A stretch of 64,000 bases of DNA from Sisyra terminalis (Eukaryota > Arthropoda > Insecta > Neuroptera > Sisyridae), in NCBI GenBank assembly GCA_958496175.1, contig OY292276.1, positions 32,570,449-32,634,448 of the forward strand, read 5' to 3'. The position numbers and the translations under genes are program-made. Position 1 is the first letter of the stretch; each line of letters starts with the position of its first letter. The notes beneath the pieces are model-generated. The model saw only the letters and a list, made by a program, of their open reading frames with translations, searched no databases and was not told the origin of the DNA. Positions 24,701 to 35,590 of the stretch are shown piece after piece.

Positions 24701-27661
24701 ATTTATTAAACCACAATGACAAATCAAGCTTTAAACACTGATTTTTTCTAGTTCTAATATTCAAAATATATTTATATGGCACTTAACCACCCAATTTATA
24801 AATGTATATAGGTATGTTTAATTTCTCTACTTATTTAAAAATTTTAAATATTTAAAATCCGATCCCTGATAAACTATGACTTGGTAACGAATACACAAGA
24901 TTTTTAAAACTTTGATTTTATTTCTAACAACTAAAGGGATAAAGTGAGAAATGGGATAGTTTTTTATATTCATATATCTCTTGCTATCATAACATTTTGA
25001 TAAAGAATATAGATTTTTCTTGGATATGTGACAATGAGACGAAAACACAACATCGAGACAAACAGGTACCAACCGACTAAGACTTACCAGTTGGGACCCG
25101 ACATTCAATGTATAAAAGGTAGCAAGTACCAGTCGATAAAATAACCAGGGTACCCATCACAATGCCAACTGCCACCACCCACACTCGTGTATCAAAATTT
25201 TCTGTTCCAGCCAAAAAATGACGAGCCAATTCTAAAAATTAACAAAAAGAAAACATGAGTTGCATTTATCAATAGCATAGGTATAAAACAATCGAAAACT
25301 ATACCGATTTCCTCAACATTGTGCAAAGTTACGCCTTCAACTTCTGTGATTTCACCTCGACCCAACTGATTTGTTCCCCATACTCGGAACGTGTATGATG
25401 TATTCGGTTCTAAGCGATACACATCAATTTGCCTCTAAAATATATAACTTGAAAATCAATATATGCAAATACATTGGAAGTTCTAATAAAATACCGAATT
25501 GGGACTGATATGGTTTGGTGAAATCGGTCGCCACGACTCATTCGACTGTGTTAATCGATACTCGGCTGTAAAGTCAATAATTGGATATCCTCCCGTATCG
25601 TTGACTTCCCATAAAATCAAGGCTAAAATGGTACTAGGATGGACCACTACATTTGCAAGAGGTGGTGGTGGAGCTAAAAAATATTTAAAAAAATAAATAA
25701 ATGAAAAACTATTATGTATATTTAATTTCTTGTTATAAGTATTATGATTGCATGACAAAACTGAATATATCAAATTAAGTTTAAATTTGACTACGTTTTC
25801 CCGATATACGTAGCTACTTTTTTAATACGCGAGTACTTTGGGTACTGCTAATGCCGTTTTGTTTTGTGGTGTTCTGTTTTGTTCGATTTCGACAAATTAT
25901 AATTACTATTTTATCAAACACGCTAAGAAAAAAAACATAAATAATTCAAGTTTTTGATTTCTTTTACAGTATTTTACAATGTCTTCTAAAATGAGAATTT
26001 TTTTTTAAAAATAGAATACAACGAATTCAAAGTATGTATTAAATCGTTTAGAGAGCACTTTAAACAGTAACGAATTACTTAACGTAATGATAAATATTTT
26101 GTGCACATTACGACATGTAGAAATTAATACTTTAAGTCACTATATGGTTTGGTATTTTATATTCGCTGAATTTCAGAAACTTACGTATTTAGAAGTACTT
26201 ATATATAGTCTAATCGTTGGGTTCTTTGGTTGGAATAAAAAAAAATATTAAAGATAATATTAAACAAAATTTTACTGAACTGATAATTATCAGTATTCAT
26301 AGTTGAAGAATCAAATAAAAAGTGAAAAACAATAACTTTTTAACATTTTTATCTGACGAATTCAGTTTCGGTTTCGGTCGTGGTTTCAGCTTGACAACAG
26401 CTGAAACCGAAACTAGGCCGAAACCGAAAGTTCGGTCGGACACTAAATTTTAATCGTCAGATATCGGCTAGTGTAGGTTTTGAAAAAGTAAATTATGTAT
26501 TTTTTTAAAACCTGTAACCCATAAATTAAAAATTAGAAATAAATTTTTAATTTTGTGCCTCGGGTACTTATTTTTTTACCATCCTAAAAGACATTGAAAA
26601 AATAGAAAAATATATGCGAGTAATTTTTTCAATTCAAAAAAATTTTTTTTTTTTAACGTTAAAGACCTTTTAAAATTTTAATCGTCTGAATCTGCTAACT
26701 TCAGGCTCATGGAGTTTTAGGGTTCCTAGCAGTAGTTAATTATTTAAGTCTATGATCATAGTACTTCATTTCGAAAACACTTATGAATCACGTAAAACTT
26801 GGGGATTTTACGGTTAATATCTGACTTTAAAACATGAAGAAAATGATACGATATTTTTCGATTTATCATCTTCAATATATCAGAATTTCAAAAATAAAAA
26901 TATTTAGATATAAACATTTTTTGATATCGATAGATCTTGATAAGAACTGCTGCCAGATATTGACGTCCCTCAAAGGGATATGATTCAAAATGTTTATGTT
27001 TACAATAATTAATATAGTAACAATTGGAAGAAAACATTTTTTTTTAATTAAAAACAAAGTGTTAACCAAGTTTTATGTTTTTTTTATAATTTATTTTGGC
27101 TTCTTTTATAATCCGTTTTCATATCATGAAACCATGTTAGCCTTAGTTGTACTTACTCCGAACAGTAACATTAGTTTTGCTTCGAATTGTTTCTTTGTCT
27201 CCATCCACCACTGAACAAGTATACAACCCGGAATCATTTCGAGTTACATTTACAAGGAATAACGAACCATCATCTTGAACATGATACTCAGACGTTTGGC
27301 GATCGACTCTGGTTTGTGTCACCCACATAACATCGGAGCCCTGGATTTTGCCTTCGGCTTCCAAAGCAGTGCCTGACAATAGTCCACATGGTACTGTCAA
27401 ATTTTCATGCACATCTACAGCATACTGGACTATTTCTTTCGTACCATAGACTCCTAAAAAAGCACATCACTCCAATTAATAATAATTTTAGCGCAAACTA
27501 ATAAATTATTATTATTATGACATTGCAAACAGAGAAAGGATTTTTGATTATAGAACGATTGTACGTAATTGATTTGAAACATGCAATCCGGGGGACGTGG
27601 GGCACATACCCGACAAGACGTCACAGAGGATACACACATAGATGATGCTTTTATAGAACAT
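21778..27661 (-). CDS. Type I membrane protein with one Ig and one FN3 domain (304 aa)
   Basis: Six exons: 27661-27610, 27453-27157, 25673-25495, 25434-25305, 25231-25088 and 21890-21778. All phases agree. Residues 1-17 (MFYKSIIYVCILCDVLS) look like a signal peptide. An Ig domain follows with C40, W61 and the D91-x-G93-x-Y95-x-C97 signature. The FN3 domain is about residues 118-215, with W138 and TSYTFRVWGTN near its end. Residues 236-260 form a membrane helix (VWVVAVGIVMG...). The roughly 44-residue cytoplasmic tail is acidic (VDDDEQEIIELVPN) and ends at a TAG. Sequons at N35, N86, N90 and N112 fit an extracellular domain. The last exon has an excellent pyrimidine tract. It is probably a cell-surface recognition or adhesion protein; I do not recognise the family and give no symbol. 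Confidence 0.85.
23044..23330. mobile_element. Foldback MITE
   Basis: GAGAATAGAGAAAACATTCG with the adjoining TATTTTCACCTAAGAAT at the left is mirrored by ATTCTTAGGTGAAAATACG with TTTGTTTATTCTC at the right. Confidence 0.75.
23755..23925. mobile_element. Foldback MITE with GC-rich arms
   Basis: Left arm with GTGGTGCCGCCACAAGAGTG faces CACTTATGGCGGCGCCACAC on the right. Similarity extends outward through ATGGATAATG and CATTATGCAT. The real element may reach about 23640-24030. Confidence 0.7.
26364..26430. repeat. Strong hairpin of TTTCGG/CCGAAA repeats
   Basis: Located in intron 2 of the Ig/FN3 gene. TTTCGGTTTCGG and GGTTTCAGCT face AGCTGAAACC and CCGAAACCGAAA around a short ACAAC-type loop. 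The composition is far more GC-rich than its surroundings. Confidence 0.75.
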
Positions 27662-29268
27662 TCTTCCATTCTATTTTGTAAAATAATTTCCACTTTTATA
27701 GGTTTCGTTTAGAAAAAGTTTTAAACTAATTTACTATTTCAACAAACTACATTCACAGTTCTTTTAAAATTAATTTACAGTAACAATTGACAGCGACTAG
27801 TTGGGAAACCACCCAAAAGCGCCATCTTGCTAAATGCTCCTTTTTGTCAAAGCAAAGCCTATATACCCATTTGATCGCTTTAAATAAGCCGAACTCGAAA
27901 CGAACTTAGCCGAACGCAACAATCAATTATTATTAGTTATACAAATGTTTGTCAGGCAAATTTCATTATTGAAATACAATTAATTTACCTTGAAACTCAT
28001 TTAATTACATCAATTGTATCGATGATACCATTCGTGTTAAATATTTTTTATTACAATAATTTGATACGAAATAATAAAAGCAAGGCCATCAGAAGTTATT
28101 AGCCAACAATGGACTCCGTATCATTAAAAGATGATACTTTAAGATTATTGTTCATAAAAAATAACAATTTCAAGCTTTTTTGAAATAATTCTCTGATATT
28201 TCATTACCGACTGGTTTGTATTATAAATTAATGTTAGTGTAGTAATTTTATTTAAAACTACGTGCCTTAAAATAAGTGAATCGTTTCAATTTCTCGTTTG
28301 ATACAATAAAATAAATATTAATAATATTAGGATCACGGGTAAATGAAAAAATTAAATTAATATAAATATTATTACAACAATATTAACATTAATGTTAATA
28401 ATCACTTGCTTTTATAGAAAAAACTCTTCAAACCAAAATTTCAGTATAATTAACGAGACGTAAACCATAGTAAGGGTACTTTTTATAAGAAAAATTATTA
28501 TGTAGGTAAAATAAACGATATGGCAACTTCCAGAAAATGCTTGATCATTTTGAGAAGTTGATTTAATATCTAAACTATTCCTACAAAAATTAGCCTTCAA
28601 ATGTGTGATGTTATTAATTTAAAAGAAATTTGACATTGATCTTATAGAGAAACGCTAAATAATAAAATCTTTTAATTTTGCTTTCCAAGAATTTAAAAAA
28701 ACTAACAAAAGTATAAGTTCTAAGATATTTATATTTACAAAACTAAAAATCAAGTTCCTGGACCAAGTAAAAAATATTTAGCTAAATAGTTCAAATTGAA
28801 AGAAAAAATACCATAACCACATATAGATAAACGTATTATACTTATAATAAGAAAATGTAATAAATAATATTTATTATAAAAAATAACTATAGCCGGGTCA
28901 TTTTAACTAAAATCAACTAAAGAAGAAATAATTTACCACTCGACAATTCTTAATTTTTTTGAAAGTCTATATACTTAATATCTTATACTTAATAGTTTTC
29001 TACATCTATAATCTATAATGAATAATATCTATATCATAATATATTATAAGAAGATATCTACCATTCAAAATCGTTTAGATTATATTTTTAACATTTTTTG
29101 TTTAAAAAGTATTAATTTATTTTTTTTAGAAGCTATAATCGATATTTTTATTCCAGTTCCTCTCGAAAATGATATTAATAACTTATTATTTTTCCTAAAA
29201 GTGTCTTTATTCAAACGTAATGCGTTTTCTTATCATCATTATTTGAATCAAATATAGTTAAAAATATG
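27662..29268. other. Upstream region of the Ig/FN3 gene
   Basis: AT-rich. No clear promoter element or exon was identified. Confidence 0.4.
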
Positions 29269-29269
29269 T

Positions 29270-29450
29270 TTTAAAAACCTCACTTGTATTGATAAAATGC
29301 CCTAAAAATTAAATTTTTGTACATCAAAGCGACAAGTGTTCCAAATACCATATTACCAAATTGTTCACAAAATTGCAACCCTCACTTTGATATACAAAAA
29401 TTCCTTTTTTACTTTTTAGTGCATTTTATCAATACAAACAAGGTTTTTAA
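29270..29450. mobile_element. MITE family T, short copy
   Basis: TTTAAAAACCTCACTTGTAT with TGATAAAATGC at the left is mirrored by GCATTTTATCAATACAAACA with AGGTTTTTAAA at the right. Related copies are at 58050-58391 and, split by another element, at 35276-35590 plus 36457-36510. Confidence 0.85.
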
Positions 29451-30346
29451 ATAATTTTATTTTCTCCTTTGTAGTCTTGCTATATATATATTTTTAATAT
29501 CAATTTATGCATGTTCATATTAATGCGCCTTGAAGGTAGGCAAAATTATTTTTTACTTTATATAAAGTTAAATATTTAATTACAGTAGAAATACTTGGTG
29601 GCTATTGAATTTTACGACGAATTCGACGTTATGATTGAGAATAACCAGCTGTGTCAGAATTAAGCACGACCAAGGGCTGGAAAGTTATTCCAAAGTGACC
29701 TAGGTAAACTCGAGGTAAAAGAATGATTATAGTTATTAGTTTTTAATTTACCTATTTTTATATAATGTCATTTTTGTATTTACTCGTTATTTAAATATAC
29801 AAAATTGTATGATTTTTAAGGGTCATCCCATAAAACCTTAACCAATGATGAAAACTTAAAAAACTAAGATCTAAACTATATACTATAAATCCAATGATCA
29901 AAATCACTTAGTTTTCATTTTTATCATTATTTGTTTATGAGTTATGTTTTTTTTTTGTCAGTTTCACATTTAGGCAAATTTTGCTCTTGTTCAATCTTTG
30001 TATACCAATCTTTATTCATCCAATCCTTTTAAATCCAACATTTATACCTCTAGACACCGAGGTACAAAAATTTTCTTTTTAGCGATAAAATGATTCAAAA
30101 ATGATTAGTCAATACTGACAAAGTAGTTAATAATTCAGGGAACGATATACTAAGTATGCTATATGCTGCTAAATAAACTCTATATTCTAAATATACGATC
30201 GAGGAAGCTGCTTTCTTAGTTTAAATATAATTTTTGTATAAGTTAAACAAAATACGGAACAATTTCGGAAGATTTGGGTATAACTTCCATTATATTTCAA
30301 ATATCTATGTTTTGACTGGGAGCCATAGAAGCGGCAGCTAAAATAC

Positions 30347-30742
30347 TGTAACGTGACGTCTCAAAACTGTATTGAGATCGCGTTATTCATTCTTTAATTT
30401 CTTTTGGAAATAAATACTCACTTTCACACTTAACAATCACTTTTTTATTACACAATTACACTTGTCAAAACAATCTTAGGTGACAATAATCACTTTTAAA
30501 TCGAAATTACAATAAAAATCGCTTTGTTGTAACGGAAATTCAAATCTGAACTTCGATACTCAACTGTCTGTCTGCTCAAACTGGGAGCCTTAAGGACCCG
30601 AAACCCAACATTCCAGAATGTTCTCCATTGTTCCCTATGTTTCGAGAATATTCTACGTAAGTGGGAGATAGAAAGAAGTCAGTATGCCCATCGCGTGCCG
30701 GCATGGCACCAAGAGAGACAGACTTCGTCCTCTTCTGTTACA
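30347..30742 (-). mobile_element. Solo LTR of a retrotransposon (copy 1)
   Basis: Begins TGTAACG and ends TTCTGTTACA, with ATAC on the left and ATAT on the right as a nearly matching 4-bp target duplication. It is homologous over most of its length to 53324-53778. Read on the minus strand it has the order expected of U3-R-U5: heat-shock elements, a decayed TATA region, then an A-rich leader with AATAAA. No internal gag/pol coding region is attached. Confidence 0.8.
30611..30653 (-). promoter_or_regulatory. Heat-shock elements in LTR copy 1
   Basis: Two perfect three-pentamer HSF sites: TTCCAGAATGTTC at 30611-30623 and TTCGAGAATATTC at 30641-30653. They lie upstream of the expected start on the minus strand. 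The TATA equivalent here is degenerate (CCTTAAGG). Confidence 0.7.
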
Positions 30743-31244
30743 ATATTATCTAATATATAAAATTCTCGTGTCACGGGGTGCGTTGCTAAACTCCTCCGAA
30801 ACGGCTCGACCGATTTTCATAAAATTTTCTATGTATATTCGGTAGGCATGAGAATCGGACAACATCTATTTTTCATCCCCCTAAATGGTAAGGGTGGTCC
30901 ACCCTTAAATTTTTTTTTTTATTTTTTGGATAAAATTTTTTGTTTTTATTTTTTTATGATACATCATACAAAAATACATACAACCCTAAATTTTCACCCC
31001 TCTATGATCAACCCTTATTTTTTTATTAATTAAAAACTTTAATTTTTTTGGCTAGATTTTTATTTTGTCATGACTAAGAATAACAAAAAATCATATTACT
31101 CTTAATTTTCACCCTTCTACGATCAACCCCTATTTTAACGGAATATTAACGAAAAAAGTAAAAGTAGTAGTAAAAAAAATAATTATATTATTACTTGATA
31201 AACTAATAAGTTTATAATAAAATCATGTTTCTCTTTACGACCGA

Positions 31245-31500
31245 ATATCGCCAGTTGCGACGTACCGTATAATTTTTCTTTGTCACCGCCACCCAATACT
31301 TACACGGCTGACAAATGCTAAGAATTGGAAATTGATTAAATGAAATCAAAATAACTGTTGAAACTATTACAACAACCATTCAGTTCAAATTTTAAACAAT
31401 GATGGTATTTCACTCACACCTATGTGTTTACAATATTTGTATACCTTGGCCGAAATATATGCAAACATATAACTAACGTTTGTCTATTATTATTATTATG
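31245..31500 (+). repeat. Dispersed repeat family D, diverged copy
   Basis: Contains AAATGAAATCAAAATAACTG, GTTGAAACTATTACAAC and TCACACCTATGTGTTTACAA in family order, inside the Helitron-like element. Confidence 0.6.
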
Positions 31501-31874
31501 AGAATTAATATGCATTTAAAAGAAAGATATTTTTCTGAAGTTATTCAGGATAGTATTTAAAATAATGTAATGAAACTGGATTGATACATTACATTACAAT
31601 ATATTTTTCTATATTTGAATTAAAAATTAGTTTCAATACATAGATATGAATGGATAAATAAAATATACAATCACTATTGCATAAATTTAATTTTTAGGAC
31701 ATCGTTATTAGGGATTGTTTTTCGATAAGTATTTTTCGAGCATGTGCCCAATCTATTAATTCGGTTAAACGGTTAATACGTATAATATGTAATATACATT
31801 TTGTATAAGTAACTAAACGTGTAAGCATATAGTATTAATGTATAAATAGCCAATTTAATCTTTTATTTGAAACC

Positions 31875-32270
31875 CAGTTACATTCCGTCAAATATTCACA
31901 ACCCAACACTGGCACAACTGACAAATGACTAAAACTAGCAATTGAATAAAAGTGAATTGACAGTTGAAACTAATGACATGGTTGTTCAAATTTGAGGCAA
32001 TAATTATTATATTTGTATTCCACTAAAGTGGATGTATTTCAACTGTATATTCTTTGTCTTTGTTGCAACACATACGTTTTCTTATTATGTATTTTGATAT
32101 TAAAAGTAGTTTGTGTTTAAAATTGTATCATATTTTAGTAATCTCAAACCTTATAACTGGTGTACCAGTTCAGGCACTACCGGAAGAGGCTACGGCAGTG
32201 GATTAGAAACCTATTTTTAACTATACCAAAGAAGTATAACTTCTCACGCGCGTACATAAGTACACACACT
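31875..32270 (+). repeat. Dispersed repeat family D, extended copy
   Basis: Family D core followed by a 3' extension with CAGTTCAGGCACTACCGGAA and CCAAAGAAGTATAACTTCTC. The same extension follows the copy at 49615, and its end also recurs at 46557. Here it runs straight into the foldback carrying hammerhead-like motifs. Confidence 0.75.
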
Positions 32271-32355
32271 GTTTTTTTTTTAAATAAGAAGAAATTTCAG
32301 GTTATTTATTATAAGATATTTTTGTTTTTTATTTTTTATTTAATATTTTTATTGT

Positions 32356-32404
32356 TCAATTAGCTACGTTTCGTTACTGATCGTAACTTCCTCAGGCTTC
32401 TTGA
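32356..32404 (-). ncRNA. Hammerhead-ribozyme-like motif, family 2 (left arm)
   Basis: On the minus strand: AAGC, CTGAGGA, an extra A, stem II GTTAC-GATCA-GTAAC, GAAAC, GTA, GCTAATTGA. Stem I pairs AGC with GCT and, beyond a 2x2 internal loop, TCAA with TTGA. The conserved core C-U-G-A-N-G-A and G-A-A-A is intact. The extra A after the core and a loopless stem III are departures from a textbook hammerhead. Confidence 0.5.
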
Positions 32405-32492
32405 TTCACGAAATTAAATATTTTTAATTTAAATTCAATAAATATTTTTTTTTATTCATTGAATTTAAATTAAAAATATTTAATTTTGTGAA

Positions 32493-32541
32493 TCAAGAAG
32501 CCTGAGGAAGTTACGATTAGTAACGAAACGTAGCTAATTGA
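32493..32541 (+). ncRNA. Hammerhead-ribozyme-like motif, family 2 (right arm)
   Basis: Mirror copy of 32356-32404, with loop GATTA instead of GATCA. Core, stems I and II and the GTA putative cleavage triplet are the same. Confidence 0.5.
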
Positions 32542-33230
32542 ACAATAAAAATATTAAATAAAAAATAAAAACAAAAATATCTTAAATAACCTGAATTTTC
32601 TTCTAATTTAAAAAAAAAAGTAAAAATATGAATTATTATTTTTGATGTTTAGATAGCTATCAAGAATTGTAATTTGAAATATATTCGTTACTTTAATAAA
32701 GATTTATTTATTACTCTAAATAAAGCATAATTTTTTCGTTTATAACGCTTTCAATTATAAGTATATCCCCGCACACTTATAGTAGATAGTTATTTTATTG
32801 AACTAAAAAATGTTTCCTACAAATAATATACTTGGCAAAACAACGTTTGCCGGGTCAACCCCTATTTTAACGGAATATTAACGAAAAAAGTAAAAGTAGT
32901 AGTAAGAAAAATAATTATATTAATAAAGCTTAAAGTAAATACGTTTTAAAAACCGTGCATACATAAAATCGTGTAATTATATATCTTCTCTGCCAGATAA
33001 AATTTTAATATTCGGTGTATTCCTTATAAGAAGTAGGCATGTGAAAATATATTTTTTTTAAAATTCCTACCCTAAAAGAGTGAATTGGGGTAATTAAGTT
33101 TCTTTGAGAAAATGTAGAGTTAATCAACAATCGAAATTTTGAATTAACTAAGTGTAATTACTAAATAAAGAAAAAAATAATAATAAGTTTCTGTTTTTGT
33201 TTTATAATTTTAACTACAGCATGTTAAAAA

Positions 33231-33765
33231 ACGTCATTTCACTTAATTAGTATGAAAGTTTAGGTATTAGGTACTTATATCAAATACCATAGAGGCGGTT
33301 TTTAATTTTTGTTTGTTTTTCAACAATCAAACTTTTTAAAATCTAATTTTTATGAACTAATAATTGTGAACTGGAGCAATTATATACTCTGCTAAAAAGC
33401 ATTATGGAAGCAATTTTTTGTCATATAACAACAATTGGTTTTCAAATAGTTCTAAACGTATATATGTATATTTTCTATGCTAACTCTTCTTTGGTATTTA
33501 GAACTATTTGAAAACCAATTGTTGTTATATGACAAAAAATTGCTTCCATAATGCTTTTTAGCAGAATATATAATTGCTCCAGTTCACAATTATTAGTTCA
33601 TAAAAATTAGATTTTAAAAAGTTTGATTGTTGATTGGTTCATAAAAAAAAGATTATAAAAAGTTTCTTTGTTAAGAAACAAATAAAAATTAAAAACCGCC
33701 TCTATGGTATTTGGTATAAGTTCCCCTACTACATAAACTTACATAATAATTAAGTGAAATGGCGT
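33231..33765. repeat. Large foldback, arms about 225-270 bp
   Basis: The left arm ends at 33456 (CAAATAGTTCTAAA) and the right starts at 33497 (TTTAGAACTATTTG). They stay complementary outward to ACGTCATTTCACTTAATTA and TAATTAAGTGAAATGGCGT. The right arm has a duplicated GATTxTAAAAAGTTT block. It lies inside the Helitron-like element. Confidence 0.85.
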
Positions 33766-34484
33766 TATTTAAATTTCTGTTATCAAAATGATATAACTAC
33801 AATGCCCATTGTGTAAGCATAGGGAAACCACCCTCACTCTCATTTTCCCCACCGCACTTCTAAACAACCATAACTACAGCTGTGAATATACTGGGTTATG
33901 TTGAGCTGGTGGAAAAGTAAAATTGCCATAATTGGTCCCATCACCAGCTCCTTTACGCTCATTAGATTATAGGCTAGGAAATGATTCTTAAAATTTCTGG
34001 ACCAAAACTCAAAAATATAACAGTTGATTACAAACAACGTCGTTTGGGGCAACGCATATTGTGCTGGATAAATTCATGTCCCTCTTCAAGGTATAATTCC
34101 ATAATAATTTTTGGATAATATTTAAATTAATTTTTTATTTTTCAAATAATTTAAGAAAATCTTAAACAAATGCAGACAAGAACAAATTTATCACTTACTG
34201 GAAGCGCTGTTACCACTACTAGATATCCACTACTAGACTACTACTAGATCATCAAATCTTACAAATGTATTTTATGAGCAATACAGATACAGAAATTGAT
34301 AGGCGTTGTATTCAGAATCCGTAAACATAAACAATAAAACGAATCATTGTCCAAAAATTACGGAGGTATCTGAAAATGCAGAAAATTGTAGTCGGTTAAA
34401 GTCACACGACACGTCGTTCGGAAAACTGAGATATGTGGAATCAAAATGTCTTCTGCTTTGTATTTTCAATTCAATTTGTAACTT

Positions 34485-34815
34485 CGATAAGGTTGCTCAT
34501 TAATTTTTTCACCGCAAGTCGGGTGTTATGACCAGAACGTGGTTGATCTATATATTCCACAACATAAGGATTACTGATCCAATTTTTAATTGGATTATGA
34601 GGCGGTAATCCGGAGAATTTCAGCAAATTTAAAAATTCTATCCATAACTGAAAACTTCATCTTTATTAGTAACGCAATCAACCGAATTGCAGGTCTCTAA
34701 TTCGCCAGTTTTCCTATTTTGAATCTGAACTATCTATTTCATTAATATCATTTTCGTTGACAACGTTTTTTGGGGTCAATATAACACGTTCTCTCAACCA
34801 AACATGATTTTTGTA
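34485..34815 (-). pseudogene. Helitron helicase (PIF1-like) C-terminal relic
   Basis: Frame-hopping translation gives WLRERVILTPKN, then VDCVTNKDEVFSYG, then IEFLNLLKFSGLPPHN, then NTRLAVKKLMSNLIE. This is the order of the C-terminal helicase motifs in Helitron Rep/Hel proteins. At least one frame shift and several stops show it is inactive. It is oriented against the element's apparent 5'-3' direction. Confidence 0.8.
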
Positions 34816-35064
34816 ATTTGTAACCAAGTTTGGGAACACTCTCTCTAAGACTAGCTAAAATATTCGTTCATAAAAAACACTACGTTCAATTCCTGTTAGG
34901 CACTACGAAGTTTGCCGGGTCAGCTAGTACAACTATAATAAAATATTAAACTAAAATTTCATGTTGCCTATCTTCAAGACGAATATAAAAGTAAGTCAAT
35001 TGTAAGTGCTTATTGATGTTAGTATGTTTAGTATAATTTATGGGGCAAATAAATATAATAATAG

Positions 35065-35215
35065 TTTATGCTAGTAACAAACCCGTGAAACATTCTCAGC
35101 CAACATTGACACAACATACAAATAAAAAAAATTGGCAACTGAATGAAATCGAAATGGCAATAGAAACAAATAAAAACAATCAGTTAAAATTTGAGACAAT
35201 GATTGACTTAATGGA
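35065..35215 (+). repeat. Dispersed repeat family D, copy joined to MITE family T
   Basis: Family D core (CAACTGAATGAAATCGAAAT ... GAGACAATGATTGAC), followed about 60 bp later by MITE family T. The same D-then-T junction occurs at 57905-58391, so the two parts can move as one unit. Confidence 0.7.
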
Positions 35216-35590
35216 TATTAAAAATAAATTAAAAGGAGAAAATTAAAATTTTTAAAAGGAAATTTATAGAAAAACATGGTAAAAACCTCGTGAGTATTGA
35301 TAAAATGCACAAAAAAGTAAAAAATAAATGTATAAACTAAATCTTATTTCGTTATCGATATTAAGGCGATATCAGCCAATTAATGAGCATCGTTAGCCGT
35401 TTAGTCTTACATCAAAGTGAGGGGTGCAATTATATTTAGTGTTTAGTAAGGTCGAACACCTTTCTCCTTGATGTATAACTATATAGCTTACGATTTTCAT
35501 TAATTGACTAATATCGACATAATATTGATGGTGAAAATGGGTACTAACATTCAGTTAATAGATTTGTTTTGTTTTTGTTTTTACTTTTTA

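Larger units (their letters stand above)
21891..25087. other. Intron 5 of the Ig/FN3 gene
   Basis: 3.2 kb of AT-rich DNA with foldback elements at 23044-23330 and about 23755-23925. No further exon is needed: the flanking exons join in phase 1. Confidence 0.6.
32275..32622. repeat. Foldback with about 165-bp arms, each carrying a hammerhead-like motif
   Basis: Arms 32275-32439 and 32458-32622 are inverted copies separated by an AT-rich spacer of 18 bp. Differences are few, including a short insertion near the outer end of the left arm and a one-base loop change in the motif. It could form a long hairpin. Confidence 0.9.
30749..34928 (+). mobile_element. Helitron-like element, decayed and loaded with insertions
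   Basis: The left end starts TCTAATATATAAAATTCTCG and the right end finishes TTTGCCGGGTCAGCTAGT. Both are typical of insect Helitrons (5' TC, 3' CTAG before T). It starts a few bases after LTR copy 1. A decayed helicase lies near the right end but on the minus strand. Inside are two family D repeats, a foldback pair with hammerhead-like motifs (32275-32622) and a large foldback (33231-33765). A 70-bp block at 31125-31190 is repeated directly at 32858-32930, preceded by GTTTGCCGGGTCA, a second Helitron-like end. This suggests one copy inserted into another. Confidence 0.7.

Noticed and set aside
25499..25696. 65-codon plus-strand ORF
   Set aside because: It is the antisense shadow of the FN3 exon at 25495-25673, whose minus-strand frame has domain motifs and correct splice sites.
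27454..27693. 79-codon minus frame beginning MEIILQNRMEE as the Ig protein's N terminus
   Set aside because: Joining that frame to exon 2 breaks phase. The +1 frame starting MFYKSIIY gives a signal peptide and the right phase.
34306..34503. 65-codon plus ORF in the Helitron-like element
   Set aside because: It overlaps the region next to the minus-strand helicase relic and shows no motif of its own.
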